Origin: a virus
IMG/VR virus record: IMGVR_UViG_3300046506_000286
Location: 1-24,714 of that record
DNA: 24,714 bases
Direction: 5' to 3' (one strand)
Positions 5,482 to 14,500 of this stretch are shown piece by piece. Every line of letters starts with the position of its first letter. Within the stretch, counting starts at the first letter, position 1. Made by a program: the position numbers and the translations under genes. A model generated the notes under the pieces. The model saw nothing but the letters and a program-made list of their open reading frames with translations, did not search any database and was not told the DNA's origin.

Positions 5482-6708
5482 TTACTGGGTAGGCAGAACG
5501 GCGTACTGAGGCACGGCCGCCGTGATTCCCAAAGGAACATTCTCTTCGAGCAGGGTGCGGATCAGGTAACTGCGCTCGATGTAGTTCTCGTAGAAGTACG
5601 CGCGGGCCAGGTTGGGGCTGCCGCCCTGCTCCCACAGGTAGTCCTCGCCCATCGAGCCGTCGAAGTAGTCGCGGACGGCGGTGCCCTCCTCGACCAGGAC
5701 GCCGTCGACCCAGAAGATGCTGGCCGTGGCCGGGGCCATGGTGCTCTTGAGCACGTTCATGCCCACGTACATCGAGGACGACGGGGTCGTGAAGGTGACG
5801 TACACCGTGCGCCAGCGCTTCTGGGCCGGGTCCGTGCGGTTGGCTGCCTGCCTCCACTTCACCGCGCCCTTCTGCACCGAACCCGCCCCGGACCAGGGGG
5901 CGATGTCCCCGCAGCCCTGGGCGATGGCCACGCGGGCGCTCATGGTGTACGTGCGCCCCGGGATCATGCCGGACACCTGGAAGGACAGTCCGCTGTCTGC
6001 CGTGGCTGTGCTGGGCACGGTGACCTTGAGGGCCTGGGTACCCCGCCAGCAGAATGCGTCCGTCGCGTGGGCGGCCTGGCCGGTCGGGCTGTAGCCGGTG
6101 AGTCCGCTCTCGAAGTTGGGGTTGGTCGCGTAGTTGAGGCGGGTCGGCTTGATGATGGCCTGGATCTCGCGGGCGTTCTGGTAGACGCTCGGCCCGGTCG
6201 AGCCCACCGGCAGAGCCTCCAGTTGCACCGCGTCGAGGATCTGGTGCTTGTTCGCCGACATGCTCGCGAACTTGAACCCGACGGAGGCGTACGCGGCCCG
6301 CTTCCAGGCGTAGCCGCCACCGGAGACCGGGTAGTCGACGGGGCCGGTGAACGCGGCGTAGGGGCGGCTGTAGGAGCCAGCGACGGCCGACTTCAGCGTG
6401 CCGGAGTTGATGCCGGTCCACGCCATGGCCGGGTCGATACCCGCGTAGGGGTAGTGGGAGAAGTCCTTGAACGCTGCGGCGGGTGCCTTCACTCCGGCCG
6501 AGAGGTGACCCTGGAAGGAGATCTGACCGGCCTCGGGCGCCAGCGGCTGCGGGCGCGGGATCTTGATGGCCAGCGTGCCATCCAGGGTGACCAGTCCACC
6601 GAGCGTGGGGCCAAACACCCGGAACCGTCGGCCGACGATGCTGCCGGAGAAGGAGACGGTCGGTGACCAGTCGTCGTCGTTGACGAAGGTGAGGTTGTAC
6701 GTGGTCAT
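5482..6708 (-). CDS. Minor tail protein with carbohydrate-binding-like domain
   Basis: This 408-residue structural protein starts at an ATG whose first base overlaps the TGA of the gpI-like gene (TGATG). Residues 1-110 are beta-rich. Residues 191-348 resemble a CBM4/9-type jelly roll: a TNPNFESGLTGY opening, then ALKVTVP, GRTYTMSA and a FWVDGVLVEEGT closing segment. The same scheme is common in minor tail proteins of actinophages, where it probably helps bind cell-surface glycans. As the last gene of the baseplate/fibre block it may be the outermost adhesin or a fibre subunit. No enzymatic motif is visible. The exact receptor cannot be read from the sequence. Confidence 0.72.
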   Translation of the reverse strand: MTTYNLTFVNDDDWSPTVSFSGSIVGRRFRVFGPTLGGLVTLDGTLAIKIPRPQPLAPEAGQISFQGHLSAGVKAPAAAFKDFSHYPYAGIDPAMAWTGINSGTLKSAVAGSYSRPYAAFTGPVDYPVSGGGYAWKRAAYASVGFKFASMSANKHQILDAVQLEALPVGSTGPSVYQNAREIQAIIKPTRLNYATNPNFESGLTGYSPTGQAAHATDAFCWRGTQALKVTVPSTATADSGLSFQVSGMIPGRTYTMSARVAIAQGCGDIAPWSGAGSVQKGAVKWRQAANRTDPAQKRWRTVYVTFTTPSSSMYVGMNVLKSTMAPATASIFWVDGVLVEEGTAVRDYFDGSMGEDYLWEQGGSPNLARAYFYENYIERSYLIRTLLEENVPLGITAAVPQYAVLPTQ

Positions 6709-8690
6709 CAGGTCACCACCAGTCCGACCTTGGTGGCGGTGCTGAACGTGGAGTTAGTAATGGTGAGCACCTGAGTTCCGTTCCTCTGCACGGTGATGTT
6801 GCTGCCGGAGAAGGCGACCGTGATGCGGTCTCCGTCCAGGAAGGTCTGGGAGTAGGCGTAGGTGGCGACCCAGGATCCGGCCTCGATGCGGTGGAGTCCT
6901 GTGCGGCCCGCTCGCCAGTAGTTGGAGGAGTCCTGGAGCCGGAACACCGCACCCTGCCGCAGCGCGTTCGACGGGCTGGTGAGGAACGTTGCCGCCACCG
7001 TTCCGTCTGCGTGGCCGGGGATGGTGGCGATGGACGCCGTGGCTCCCACCGGGTAGGCCGATCCGCCCGCGTAGCCGCCGGAGGTCCACTGGCCCAGCGT
7101 TTCAGTCCAGGAGGCGCCGCCCAGGTCGCTGGTGCGGGTGGTCCAGTCGGCCCAGCCCTGGCTGAAGGAGTCGAGCACGTTGTAGGCCGGGACGGCGTCG
7201 GAGTACAGGGAGGTGATCAGTGCGCCGTGGGAGTCGTAGTACTCGACGAACGGGTACACGTTGACCTGCTCGCCGGAGTACGCCTGCGCGTAGCCGGACA
7301 GGCACATCTGCACGCGGTCGTCGTAGCCCAGCGGGGTCCACTGCGCGTTGGCCGTCGGGGTGATCGGCGGGGTGACATTCAGGGACGCGGTGAGCGCCTG
7401 GTAGACACGGCCGTGGTAGATGACCATGTCGCCGGGCTGGTAGTCGGTGTTGTTGTCCCACGCCTGCCACGTGTACGGCACGGGGACGCCGTACAGGACC
7501 GGCTGCTGTGGGTCCATCGTCGCCTGGCCGGACAGGCGGCCGACGGAGCGCACACCCATAGTGGCGACCGAGCCGCCGGAGTTGGTGTTGCGTACCCACA
7601 GCGCGTTCCCGGCTTTGTCGTTGGGGTCGGTCGGGTTCTGCACGCCGATGCCGACCAGGACGCCGCCCGAGCCCGGGGAGACGCCAGCGGTAAAGGAGAT
7701 CTCCTCCCAGCCCGCGACGTGTCCGCTGGCGTCGACCAGGGTGGAGTCGGTGCCGTACGCGACGACGGTCCAGTACGAGTTGGAGGCGTTGGTGCCGGTG
7801 GGTGCCTGGGCCTGTCCGTACGCGCCGGAGGGGCCCGCCTGGTACAGGTACGAGCCGAACTCCACCTTGTCGCCGGTGGCGTAGTTCACGCCCGAGTCCC
7901 ACTGCGGGAACGACGGGTGGTCGAAGTCGGCCTGGTCGTCGGAGAGCATGAGGTTGTCGCCGATGCTCAGGTCCGAGTCGTAGCCGGTGGTCTCGGAGAT
8001 GACCGAGCGGATCTGCTCCAGGGTGCCCTTCTGGCGGCCGAGGGTGGCCGCGTCGCGTACGCGCTGCCGGAAGAGGTAGGCGGGTGTCGATGCCTCGTAC
8101 TGGATCCCGAACTGGTTGGCCAACTGGGCGATGTTGTCGAAGCGCGTACGCATCGCGTCGTTGGTGTACCGGTTGGAGTCGTAGTAGCTCTTCACGATGT
8201 CGAACCCGAACCCGAAGATCGACAGGAACGGGTTCAGGTAGGGGTTGGCCGTGTTGGAGTCGTCCGTGAGGTTGTTGCCGGGCTGGACGTCGACCTTGTA
8301 GTGCTCGGGGATCAGGTCGTAGAGCAGCTCGGTGTAACCGTTGTTCTTCGGCATCAGGCACGAGACGGTGCCTGCCCGGGACCACTGGCCGGACGCGGAG
8401 ATGAAGATCGTGTAGTACAGCCAGTGACCGCCGACCACGCCCTTGTCGGAGAACGAGGTGGCGGCGTGGGTCTGGTCGATCAGGATCTCGCCGTCGTTCT
8501 CGTTGACCGCCCAGCCGTACCGGTTGCGGATCAGCCGCAGCGAGTCCCACGATCCGGCCGGGGACTTCCAGTCCAGGAGCACGGTGGAGTAGTCCACGGG
8601 CGTGGCTGTGAACGGGCTGACGTCGAAGTCCGGATGGATGTCCGTCCCGTAGTTCGCCAGCCCGTAGATGCCCTGTCCGTATGTGCCCAC
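6708..8690 (-). CDS. gpI-like baseplate protein with carbohydrate-binding modules
   Basis: This 660-residue protein starts at a GTG one base after the 211-residue gene's stop. Residues 1-110 look like a Gly/Tyr-rich start plus a fibronectin-III-like domain. Residues 119-235 (GYTELLYDLIPEHYK through ATLGRQKGTLEQIRSVISE) resemble the P2 gpI/tail-protein-I family, which links the baseplate wedge to fibres. Two modules near 262-305 and 409-445 have the W-x-Y-x-x-GD-x-V-x-x-G-x-x-YQA pattern of CBM5/12 chitin-binding modules. Residues 509-660 look like a concanavalin-type lectin fold. It follows gp25- and gpJ-like genes as in P2-type tails. The fusion suggests the protein both builds the baseplate and touches the host or a polysaccharide surface. 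Confidence 0.75.
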   Translation of the reverse strand: MGTYGQGIYGLANYGTDIHPDFDVSPFTATPVDYSTVLLDWKSPAGSWDSLRLIRNRYGWAVNENDGEILIDQTHAATSFSDKGVVGGHWLYYTIFISASGQWSRAGTVSCLMPKNNGYTELLYDLIPEHYKVDVQPGNNLTDDSNTANPYLNPFLSIFGFGFDIVKSYYDSNRYTNDAMRTRFDNIAQLANQFGIQYEASTPAYLFRQRVRDAATLGRQKGTLEQIRSVISETTGYDSDLSIGDNLMLSDDQADFDHPSFPQWDSGVNYATGDKVEFGSYLYQAGPSGAYGQAQAPTGTNASNSYWTVVAYGTDSTLVDASGHVAGWEEISFTAGVSPGSGGVLVGIGVQNPTDPNDKAGNALWVRNTNSGGSVATMGVRSVGRLSGQATMDPQQPVLYGVPVPYTWQAWDNNTDYQPGDMVIYHGRVYQALTASLNVTPPITPTANAQWTPLGYDDRVQMCLSGYAQAYSGEQVNVYPFVEYYDSHGALITSLYSDAVPAYNVLDSFSQGWADWTTRTSDLGGASWTETLGQWTSGGYAGGSAYPVGATASIATIPGHADGTVAATFLTSPSNALRQGAVFRLQDSSNYWRAGRTGLHRIEAGSWVATYAYSQTFLDGDRITVAFSGSNITVQRNGTQVLTITNSTFSTATKVGLVVT

Positions 8691-8691
8691 C

Positions 8692-9327
8692 TCACGCCTC
8701 CCGGATCATGACCGCGCTCAGGTGCAGGTTCTGGAGTTGCAGGGTCTTGGTGGTCAGCGGGTGGTAGAGGGTGAGGTCGATGGCCTTGCCTGCGGTGACC
8801 CAGCCCTGCCAGCCGATGTGCATGTGGGTGTTGCCGTCGGAGATGGGCGGGAGGTCCTGGGACATCACCTGGCTGCCACCGACCGCGATGTTGATCTGCC
8901 GGTCGGCGCCTGTGGCCAGAGAGCCGGTCGCGTTGGCCCACATGACGCGTCCGAATACGATCCACCAGCCGGTGCGGTTGGCCGTGATCGAGTGCCCGTT
9001 GAACAGTCCCTCGGGGTCCTGAGACGCTGACGGCCGGGTGAAGGAGATCGTCTTGGTCGCGCCGCCCTTGACGGAGTCGGACGTCTTGGACACGTAGCAC
9101 GCGGGTATGCCGCGCCCGCGCTGGATCGCGTCGAGCCGGGCCGCGACGGAGGCGTAGGTGTTGGTCTTCATCTTCAGCCCGGTGTCCTGGTGCGGCATGA
9201 TGCCCAGGGTCTGCTGAAGGGCCAGCACTTCGTCCTGGAGGTTGTTGACGTGCGACGCGTCGATGTCCTCCACCAGGTTCTTGTGCACGGTGAAGGACTT
9301 GTACTGCTTGGGGTAGACGGCGGCCAT
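8692..9327 (-). CDS. Putative baseplate or short tail-fibre protein
   Basis: This 211-residue protein has its ATG at 9327 overlapping the gpJ TGA by one base. Residues 15-75 are helical (LVEDIDASHVNNLQDEVLALQQTLG), like the N-terminal stalk of actinophage fibre proteins. The rest is a predicted beta-sandwich (FTRPSASQDPEGLF, then the TGWWIVFGRVMW strand, ending in NLHLSAVMIRE). I do not recognise a named family. The position between gpJ- and gpI-like genes implies a baseplate or fibre role. Longer frames in this region run antisense to the gpJ reading frame and were discarded. Confidence 0.7.
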   Translation of the reverse strand: MAAVYPKQYKSFTVHKNLVEDIDASHVNNLQDEVLALQQTLGIMPHQDTGLKMKTNTYASVAARLDAIQRGRGIPACYVSKTSDSVKGGATKTISFTRPSASQDPEGLFNGHSITANRTGWWIVFGRVMWANATGSLATGADRQINIAVGGSQVMSQDLPPISDGNTHMHIGWQGWVTAGKAIDLTLYHPLTTKTLQLQNLHLSAVMIREA

Positions 9328-10799
9328 CAGCCGATCCCTCCGGTCATCGTGATGTTGGAGATGTTGCCGATCTTCGGGATCTCCCAGGCGCGCATGACGA
9401 TGTCGGCGGTTCCCGTCTGGGCTGCGTCGGCGCGGGCGGTCATGGGGATGCTGGCGTAGCGGACCCCATCCACATTCAAGATCGTCTTGTAGAAGTCGGA
9501 GAGGGTCAGGCGCATGCCGAAGTCGACGTTGGCGAAGGAGAGCATCGTCTTCAGCGCCTGCTGCACGTCGTAGAGGACAGAGGCCCGGGAGTAGCGGGGC
9601 CAGCACTCGATGGTGATCGGGTTCGAGGAGTTGCCGACGTTCACGTTGACCGTGGTCGGGCCGGACACGGTGACCGTGGTGCCTGCCAGGGCCTTGGCCT
9701 GGAGGGTGGTCTGCACGTTCTGGAGCGTGGTCGTGCTCGGGGCGCCTCCGTCGGAGCCGATGACGAACACCGAGACCGAAGTGTAGGTCGACGCGATGGC
9801 CTTGGCCCGGACAATGCCCGGGGTGGTCAGCGCGAGGTCGGAGAAGTCGGTCAGGGTGACGCAACGGTCCTGAGTGCGGAAGATGCGTGGGGCGTTGGCG
9901 CGGATCTGGTCGTTGGTCTCCGGGTCGGCCCCGCCGGACATGGCGGAGGAGACCGCGTTGCCGCTGGCGTCCTGCGAGAAGGTGACACCGGGCAGGGTGG
10001 AGTCCGCTATGGCGTTGACCACGCCCGCATTCACGTTGCCGACCGTCCCGCCGCCCACGCGGTAGGTGGCGTAGATGGTCAGGTTGGTGATCGGGATGGC
10101 GCCGTTGATGTTGTCGCCGAACCTGATCCACGTGGCGCCGGAGTCGTCCAGGAACGTAGTGAAGACGCGGTCGCTCGGGTCGGCGTCCACGATGTAGTCG
10201 ATGTACGTCCACTCGGTGAGGGTGTCGACGTCGTCCACGTACACGTGCACCGTGCCGCCGATGACGGGCACGTCAGGCAGCCGGAACTCCTGCACCGGCA
10301 CGCCCGAGCTGGTGCCGACGTTGACCTGGGTGCGGGTGACGCCCTGGGTGACCGAGACGGTTGCGGTGCCGCCGTTCTTGGGCACGGTGACGTCGGTGTT
10401 GGTCTCGTACGTGATCGGCGCGTCGATGGACTCGACGTAGTCGGTGACGACCTGGGTGCCCGCAGGCACGGTGACGGCCGGGCCCGGGTTGGACGTCTGG
10501 AACGTGACCGTGCCTGTCGCAGGCACACCGTTGCTCACCGGGTACCCGAGGAGGTCTGCGATCTGGAGCAGAGACAGGCGCTGCGTCGCAGTCGGCAGGA
10601 ACGACTCCTGCTGGAGACGGTCGCCGTAGTAGGACAGGTTGTCGCCGAGGTAGGAGAACATCTCGACCATGAGCACGCCGAAGTCGCCCTCGGAGGAGGG
10701 CACCCACTGAGGGAAGGCGCGCGAGGCGAAGTCCAGGAGACTGGTCTTGAAGCCCTCGTAGTCGCGGGACGTGTAGTCCACAGCCGGGTTGTCAGCCAC
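9327..10799 (-). CDS. Baseplate wedge protein, gpJ/gp6-like
   Basis: This 490-residue protein matches the baseplate J-like family. Its N-terminus has DYTSRDYEGFKTSLLDFA, followed by EGDFGVLMVEMFSYLGDNLSYY and TATQRLSLLQIADLLGY. The middle is beta-rich, and the C-terminus contains the GIVRAKAIAS and TLSDFYKTILNVDGV segments usual for the family. In T4 and P2 these proteins form the wedge that triggers sheath contraction. The GTG start at 10799 has GAGGT five bases upstream and overlaps the gp25-like gene by eight bases, so the two are probably made at linked levels. Length and neighbours fit a P2-like wedge. Confidence 0.9.
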   Translation of the reverse strand: MADNPAVDYTSRDYEGFKTSLLDFASRAFPQWVPSSEGDFGVLMVEMFSYLGDNLSYYGDRLQQESFLPTATQRLSLLQIADLLGYPVSNGVPATGTVTFQTSNPGPAVTVPAGTQVVTDYVESIDAPITYETNTDVTVPKNGGTATVSVTQGVTRTQVNVGTSSGVPVQEFRLPDVPVIGGTVHVYVDDVDTLTEWTYIDYIVDADPSDRVFTTFLDDSGATWIRFGDNINGAIPITNLTIYATYRVGGGTVGNVNAGVVNAIADSTLPGVTFSQDASGNAVSSAMSGGADPETNDQIRANAPRIFRTQDRCVTLTDFSDLALTTPGIVRAKAIASTYTSVSVFVIGSDGGAPSTTTLQNVQTTLQAKALAGTTVTVSGPTTVNVNVGNSSNPITIECWPRYSRASVLYDVQQALKTMLSFANVDFGMRLTLSDFYKTILNVDGVRYASIPMTARADAAQTGTADIVMRAWEIPKIGNISNITMTGGIG

Positions 10800-11211
10800 T
10801 GATGACCTCGCTTACGGTGCCGCCGACCCGGACGACTGCGGTGTTGGACTGGAGAGCCAGGCTGGAAGGGGATGCCCCGTCCTCGCGGCGGATGTAGTCG
10901 ACCTCGATACGCGCGAGGGACTGCTGCGTGGAGTCCGGGATAGGGGTTGCCCTCTGGAGGACTACGCCGGGCTCGTACGTATTGAAAGCCGTGGTTACGG
11001 CACGGCTGATCTCCTGCGCGACAAAGGACGCGTCAGGGTCGAACAGCAGATCAGCCACGGGAACCCCGTAATCCGGGAGCATGACCCGCTCCCCCGGCTG
11101 CGTGCCGATGAGCGCATTCACATGCTGGGCGATCTGCCTGTCCGGATTCGTCTCGACGGCGATTGTCCCGTCGGACGCTAGGCGAAACGGAAATGCAATC
11201 TCGGTAGGCAT
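10792..11211 (-). CDS. Baseplate wedge protein, gp25-like
   Basis: This 139-residue protein is typical of the GPW/gp25 family: RQIAQHVNALIGTQPGERVMLPDYG-type core at about residues 26-50, then DLLFDP and a C-terminal beta segment. In contractile tails this protein initiates sheath assembly at the baseplate. Its ATG at 11211 is the last base pair of a perfect 25-bp inverted repeat, and the GGGAG ribosome-binding sequence lies in the loop. The first eight codons are therefore mirrored just upstream of the gene, which is very unusual. The stop overlaps the gpJ-like gene by eight bases. Confidence 0.9.
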   Translation of the reverse strand: MPTEIAFPFRLASDGTIAVETNPDRQIAQHVNALIGTQPGERVMLPDYGVPVADLLFDPDASFVAQEISRAVTTAFNTYEPGVVLQRATPIPDSTQQSLARIEVDYIRREDGASPSSLALQSNTAVVRVGGTVSEVISG

Positions 11212-11254
11212 GCTTGCATTCTCCCAGGAATGCCTACCGAGATTGCATTTCCGT
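11187..11254. repeat. Perfect 25-bp inverted repeat around the gp25-like gene start
   Basis: The arms are 11187-11211 and 11230-11254, and I matched them base by base with no mismatch. The 18-base loop (11212-11229) carries the ribosome-binding sequence in the mRNA sense. One arm is the first eight codons of the gp25-like gene; the other lies just after the upstream gene's stop codon. A 6-bp alternative hairpin (GCATTC/GAATGC, 11216-11221 with 11228-11233) would compete with the long stem. There is no U-tract, so a terminator is unlikely. Confidence 0.85.
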
Positions 11255-11261
11255 CCTCAGA

Positions 11262-11561
11262 TCAGAAACCCGGGAACGCCATGGCAGCGTCCGCAACAAC
11301 CCGCTCGTTGTTCGTAGCAAGGTCTCCGTCGATCTGCTGTCGCGCGGCGTTGTAGTCCACCGAGGCCTGGTTGTACCGGGGGTTCACCGCCTCCTGGTTC
11401 TGGTACTGCTCCCATCCGATCCAGTTGTCCCGGACGTACGCCTTGAACGCGTACGCCAGGAGTTCGGTGTCACCCAACTCGGTGTCGGTGTAGATGCCGT
11501 GGAAGGCGGTGGCCACTCTCGGCCAGTACTCGTCGGGAATGGTGATCGTGATGTCGGCCAT
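11262..11561 (-). CDS. Hypothetical 99-residue tail-module protein
   Basis: This small protein begins at an ATG (MADITITIPDEYWPRV), with AGGAC upstream. I preferred this start over a longer frame reaching 11693, because the extra 44 residues overlap the 3' end of the large fibre gene out of frame and look non-protein-like. The sequence has a short N-terminal strand and then helical segments with several Tyr and Trp residues. No family is recognised. Between the spike/fibre gene and gp25 it may be a baseplate accessory or assembly factor. Confidence 0.7.
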   Translation of the reverse strand: MADITITIPDEYWPRVATAFHGIYTDTELGDTELLAYAFKAYVRDNWIGWEQYQNQEAVNPRYNQASVDYNAARQQIDGDLATNNERVVADAAMAFPGF

Positions 11562-11577
11562 TAAAGGGACGTCCTCA

Positions 11578-14500
11578 CTACTTCGTGTATGTGATTTTGA
11601 GTTGTGGAGGGTGGGTGTCACCGACACCGTCGAAGATCCCGTAGTAGGTCTTGTCGGTGCTGGAACCAAGATCCGCACCCAGCGTGATTCCACGATACGG
11701 GGTCGTAGCGTTCCAAGTTGAATTCCAGGACGACGGAAGGGTTACCCACTTACCGGCACCTACCGGCCACGAGGTGACCGTCAGGTTATTGGCCCAGGTG
11801 ACACCCGAAGGGATATTCAACTGAGTGTGAGCGCCGATATGTGCCGTACCACCACCGTTGTAATACCAGTGGTTGGCGTAGAGGTATATCTCGACCTTGG
11901 AGACCTTCGCCGAGGAACCCATGTCGGTGTACGGCTGGGAGCCGAATCCGACCATCGACTTCTGCGTGCCCCAGGTGCCGGAGTAGTAGCCCTGGTACAT
12001 GGTTCCGTCGGTGTTGCCCGCGTTGCCGAAGCGCCGTGACCAGACAGCGTTGTAGGTCTTGGTGTACGTCTTGGTCGCCGTGACCGCCGCGCCTCCTGTG
12101 TTGTAGACACCGCCCTCGGGAACGGCCGGGCCGATGTCCTCGACGTAGAAGTCCGAGGACTGCGCGGGGTTGTAGTTGCGCAGGCCCCAGCCGGTGGCGT
12201 TGCCCGAGTGGATGGTTGCGGTCCAAAGGATCCGGTGGTCTCCAGGGGCCAGGGCCGTGGTGCTGCTGTACAGGCCGCCCGCGTCGGAGGAGCAGACGAT
12301 GATGCCCTCCGTGGTGGTGGTGCCGTCCGTACCCCCGCCGTCGTAGTACATGCCGAAGTGGCGGCAGACGATCGGGTCCGTCACTCTCGGGCTGGCCCCG
12401 GTAGGGCTCCAGATCGTGCACCCGTTGACCGTCGCCGCCGTGGCGGCGACGTTGACTCGGTTCTCCAGCACCTGGTTGCCCGTACCGCCGTTGAAGTCGA
12501 ACTGGGACCGGGCGACGATGCGGTACATGCGGCCCTCGACGGCCGTGAAGGCCAGCTCGATCAGGCCGGTCTCGGTGGTGTAGTAGGTCGTCGAGGTCGG
12601 CCTACTGGTCCAGCCGCGTTCGTAGGTGACTACGCCCCACGGCATGTTCCACAGCAGGTCGGAAAGTTCCTTGCCCTGGTACCAGAGTTGTCCGGTGGGG
12701 TCGTCGCTGGTCGCGCCAGCAGGCCTCTGCGGGGTCCACAGGGAGTTGAAGGTGCCGACGCCGTTGGAGTCGATGGCCGCCTTTCCGCCCGCGAAAGTGG
12801 CGTGGGCGTTGTCCGTGGTCAGTTCGGTGGCCAGCGTGCCGTCCTCAGCGAACAGCCGGATGCCGCCTGCGGAGATGTCGGTGGCGCCGAAGCCCTCACG
12901 CATGACGAGGATGTCGTCCACGCAGATGTAGGAGAAGACCGTGGTCGACAGCCCGTACGAGCCGGGGTTCAACTGCTGGAAGGAAACTCGCGCCCACACT
13001 GCGCCGGTCGGGATGGTGGCCTCGAAGAGGTCTTCCACGTAGGTCGCGGCGTTGTAGGTCACGTCGTTGGTGCTGGCCATCTGGTCGGTCCAGGTGACCT
13101 TGTCCGGACTCGTCTCGAAGGTGATGTGGAGATGGCCGATGCCGTAGTACCAATACCGGAACATGTACGTCGCGCCAACGACGACCTGGAAGGGTGTGCT
13201 GGTGGCCGTCGCGGTACCGGTGTTCTTGACGCCCAGGGCTAGCTTGCCCTGTCCGGAGCGTGCCGGGTATCCGCCCTCGCCGACCTCGATCTTGGCCACC
13301 GTGGTGGCCAAGGTGCTGTCGCTCTGGGCAAGGGTCCAGCCGGTCTTGGAAGTGTCCTCCAGGCCGCCATTGGTCACCAGGTTTCCGGTGATCGTGCCCA
13401 GCGTAAGGTGCTGTGCGGCGACGTTGCCGAGGTTGATGTTGGCGGAGCCCACCTGGCCGGTCTCGACCACCTCGATGGTGAAGACGTCGAGTTCGGCCGT
13501 GCCCGTTCCCCCGGTGTAGTTCAGGTACAGGCAGGGGCTGATGTACTTCACGTTCTGGTGCAGGGTGGCCGGTGCGGTCGGGGTGTTGGCTGTGTTGCCT
13601 CCGGTGGGGGTTGCGGAGACGCCCTTGATGTATCCGGTGTAGGTAACCCATCCGCCGCCCGTGGTCAGGGAGACTCCCTTGGCCGCGACGTAGTGCTGGC
13701 TGGAGACGGCGTTGGCGCCGCTGATGTTGACCAGGGTCACGCCGTCGGCCGCGATGCCTGTGACGCCCGCGTAGAAGTTCTGGTTGGTGCCTGGCGTGGA
13801 GTTGTCGACGGTCTGCCGGACCCGGCAGGTGACGCGGTAGGTGACGGTCGGGTCGAAGGGTATGAGCAGGTCCGGGCGATAGGCGCCCTGGATGTAACCG
13901 GCGCAGCGCATGATGTAGCCGCCGGAGGCCGCGTCGGTGACGGCCACGGTGGTCATGGTGCCGGTGGAGGCGTTGAGCCACTTCGTGGCGTTGTTGCCGA
14001 AGTCGTAGAACTTCTGGCCGACGGTGGCCTGGAGTCCGGCGCTGAGTTTGTCGACGGTCAGCGTTCCGGCCTTGATGCTGTTCGCGTCCAGGTTGGTGAC
14101 GCTTACCAGGCTCGCGTCGATGGTGCCAGTCTTGATCGAGCCGCCGCTGATCGTGGTCGTGGTCGGGATGGTTCCGTTGCTCAACTGCCCGGCGGGGACG
14201 CTGACGCTCGCGCCGATGGAGCCGGTGACTGTGGTAGCGCTGCCTGCGGAGGTCGCCGAGGTAGCCGTGGTCGCGGTTGTGGCGCTGGATACTGTTCCAG
14301 TGACCTGTGCGCCGGGGACGGCGACGCCCGCGCCGATGGATCCCGTGACGGTCCCTGCGCTGCCCGCTGAAGTTGCGCTGCCTGCCGTGGTAGCGCTCGC
14401 GACCGTACCGCTCACGTTGCCGCCACCGATGACCAAGTTGGTGGCGTCGATCTGGGTGGCGGTCAACTTACCGACGGTGATCTTCGAGGCGTCGATGCTG

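Noticed and set aside
3-6666. Long plus-strand open frames (for example 3-896, 3199-4530, 4972-6666)
   Set aside because: They mirror minus-strand genes with clear motifs and have amino-acid compositions typical of antisense high-GC DNA (rich in Arg, Gly, Val, Leu), with no supported start sites.
11187-11254. Long inverted repeat as an intrinsic terminator
   Set aside because: There is no U-tract after either arm, and the start codon of the next gene lies in the stem.
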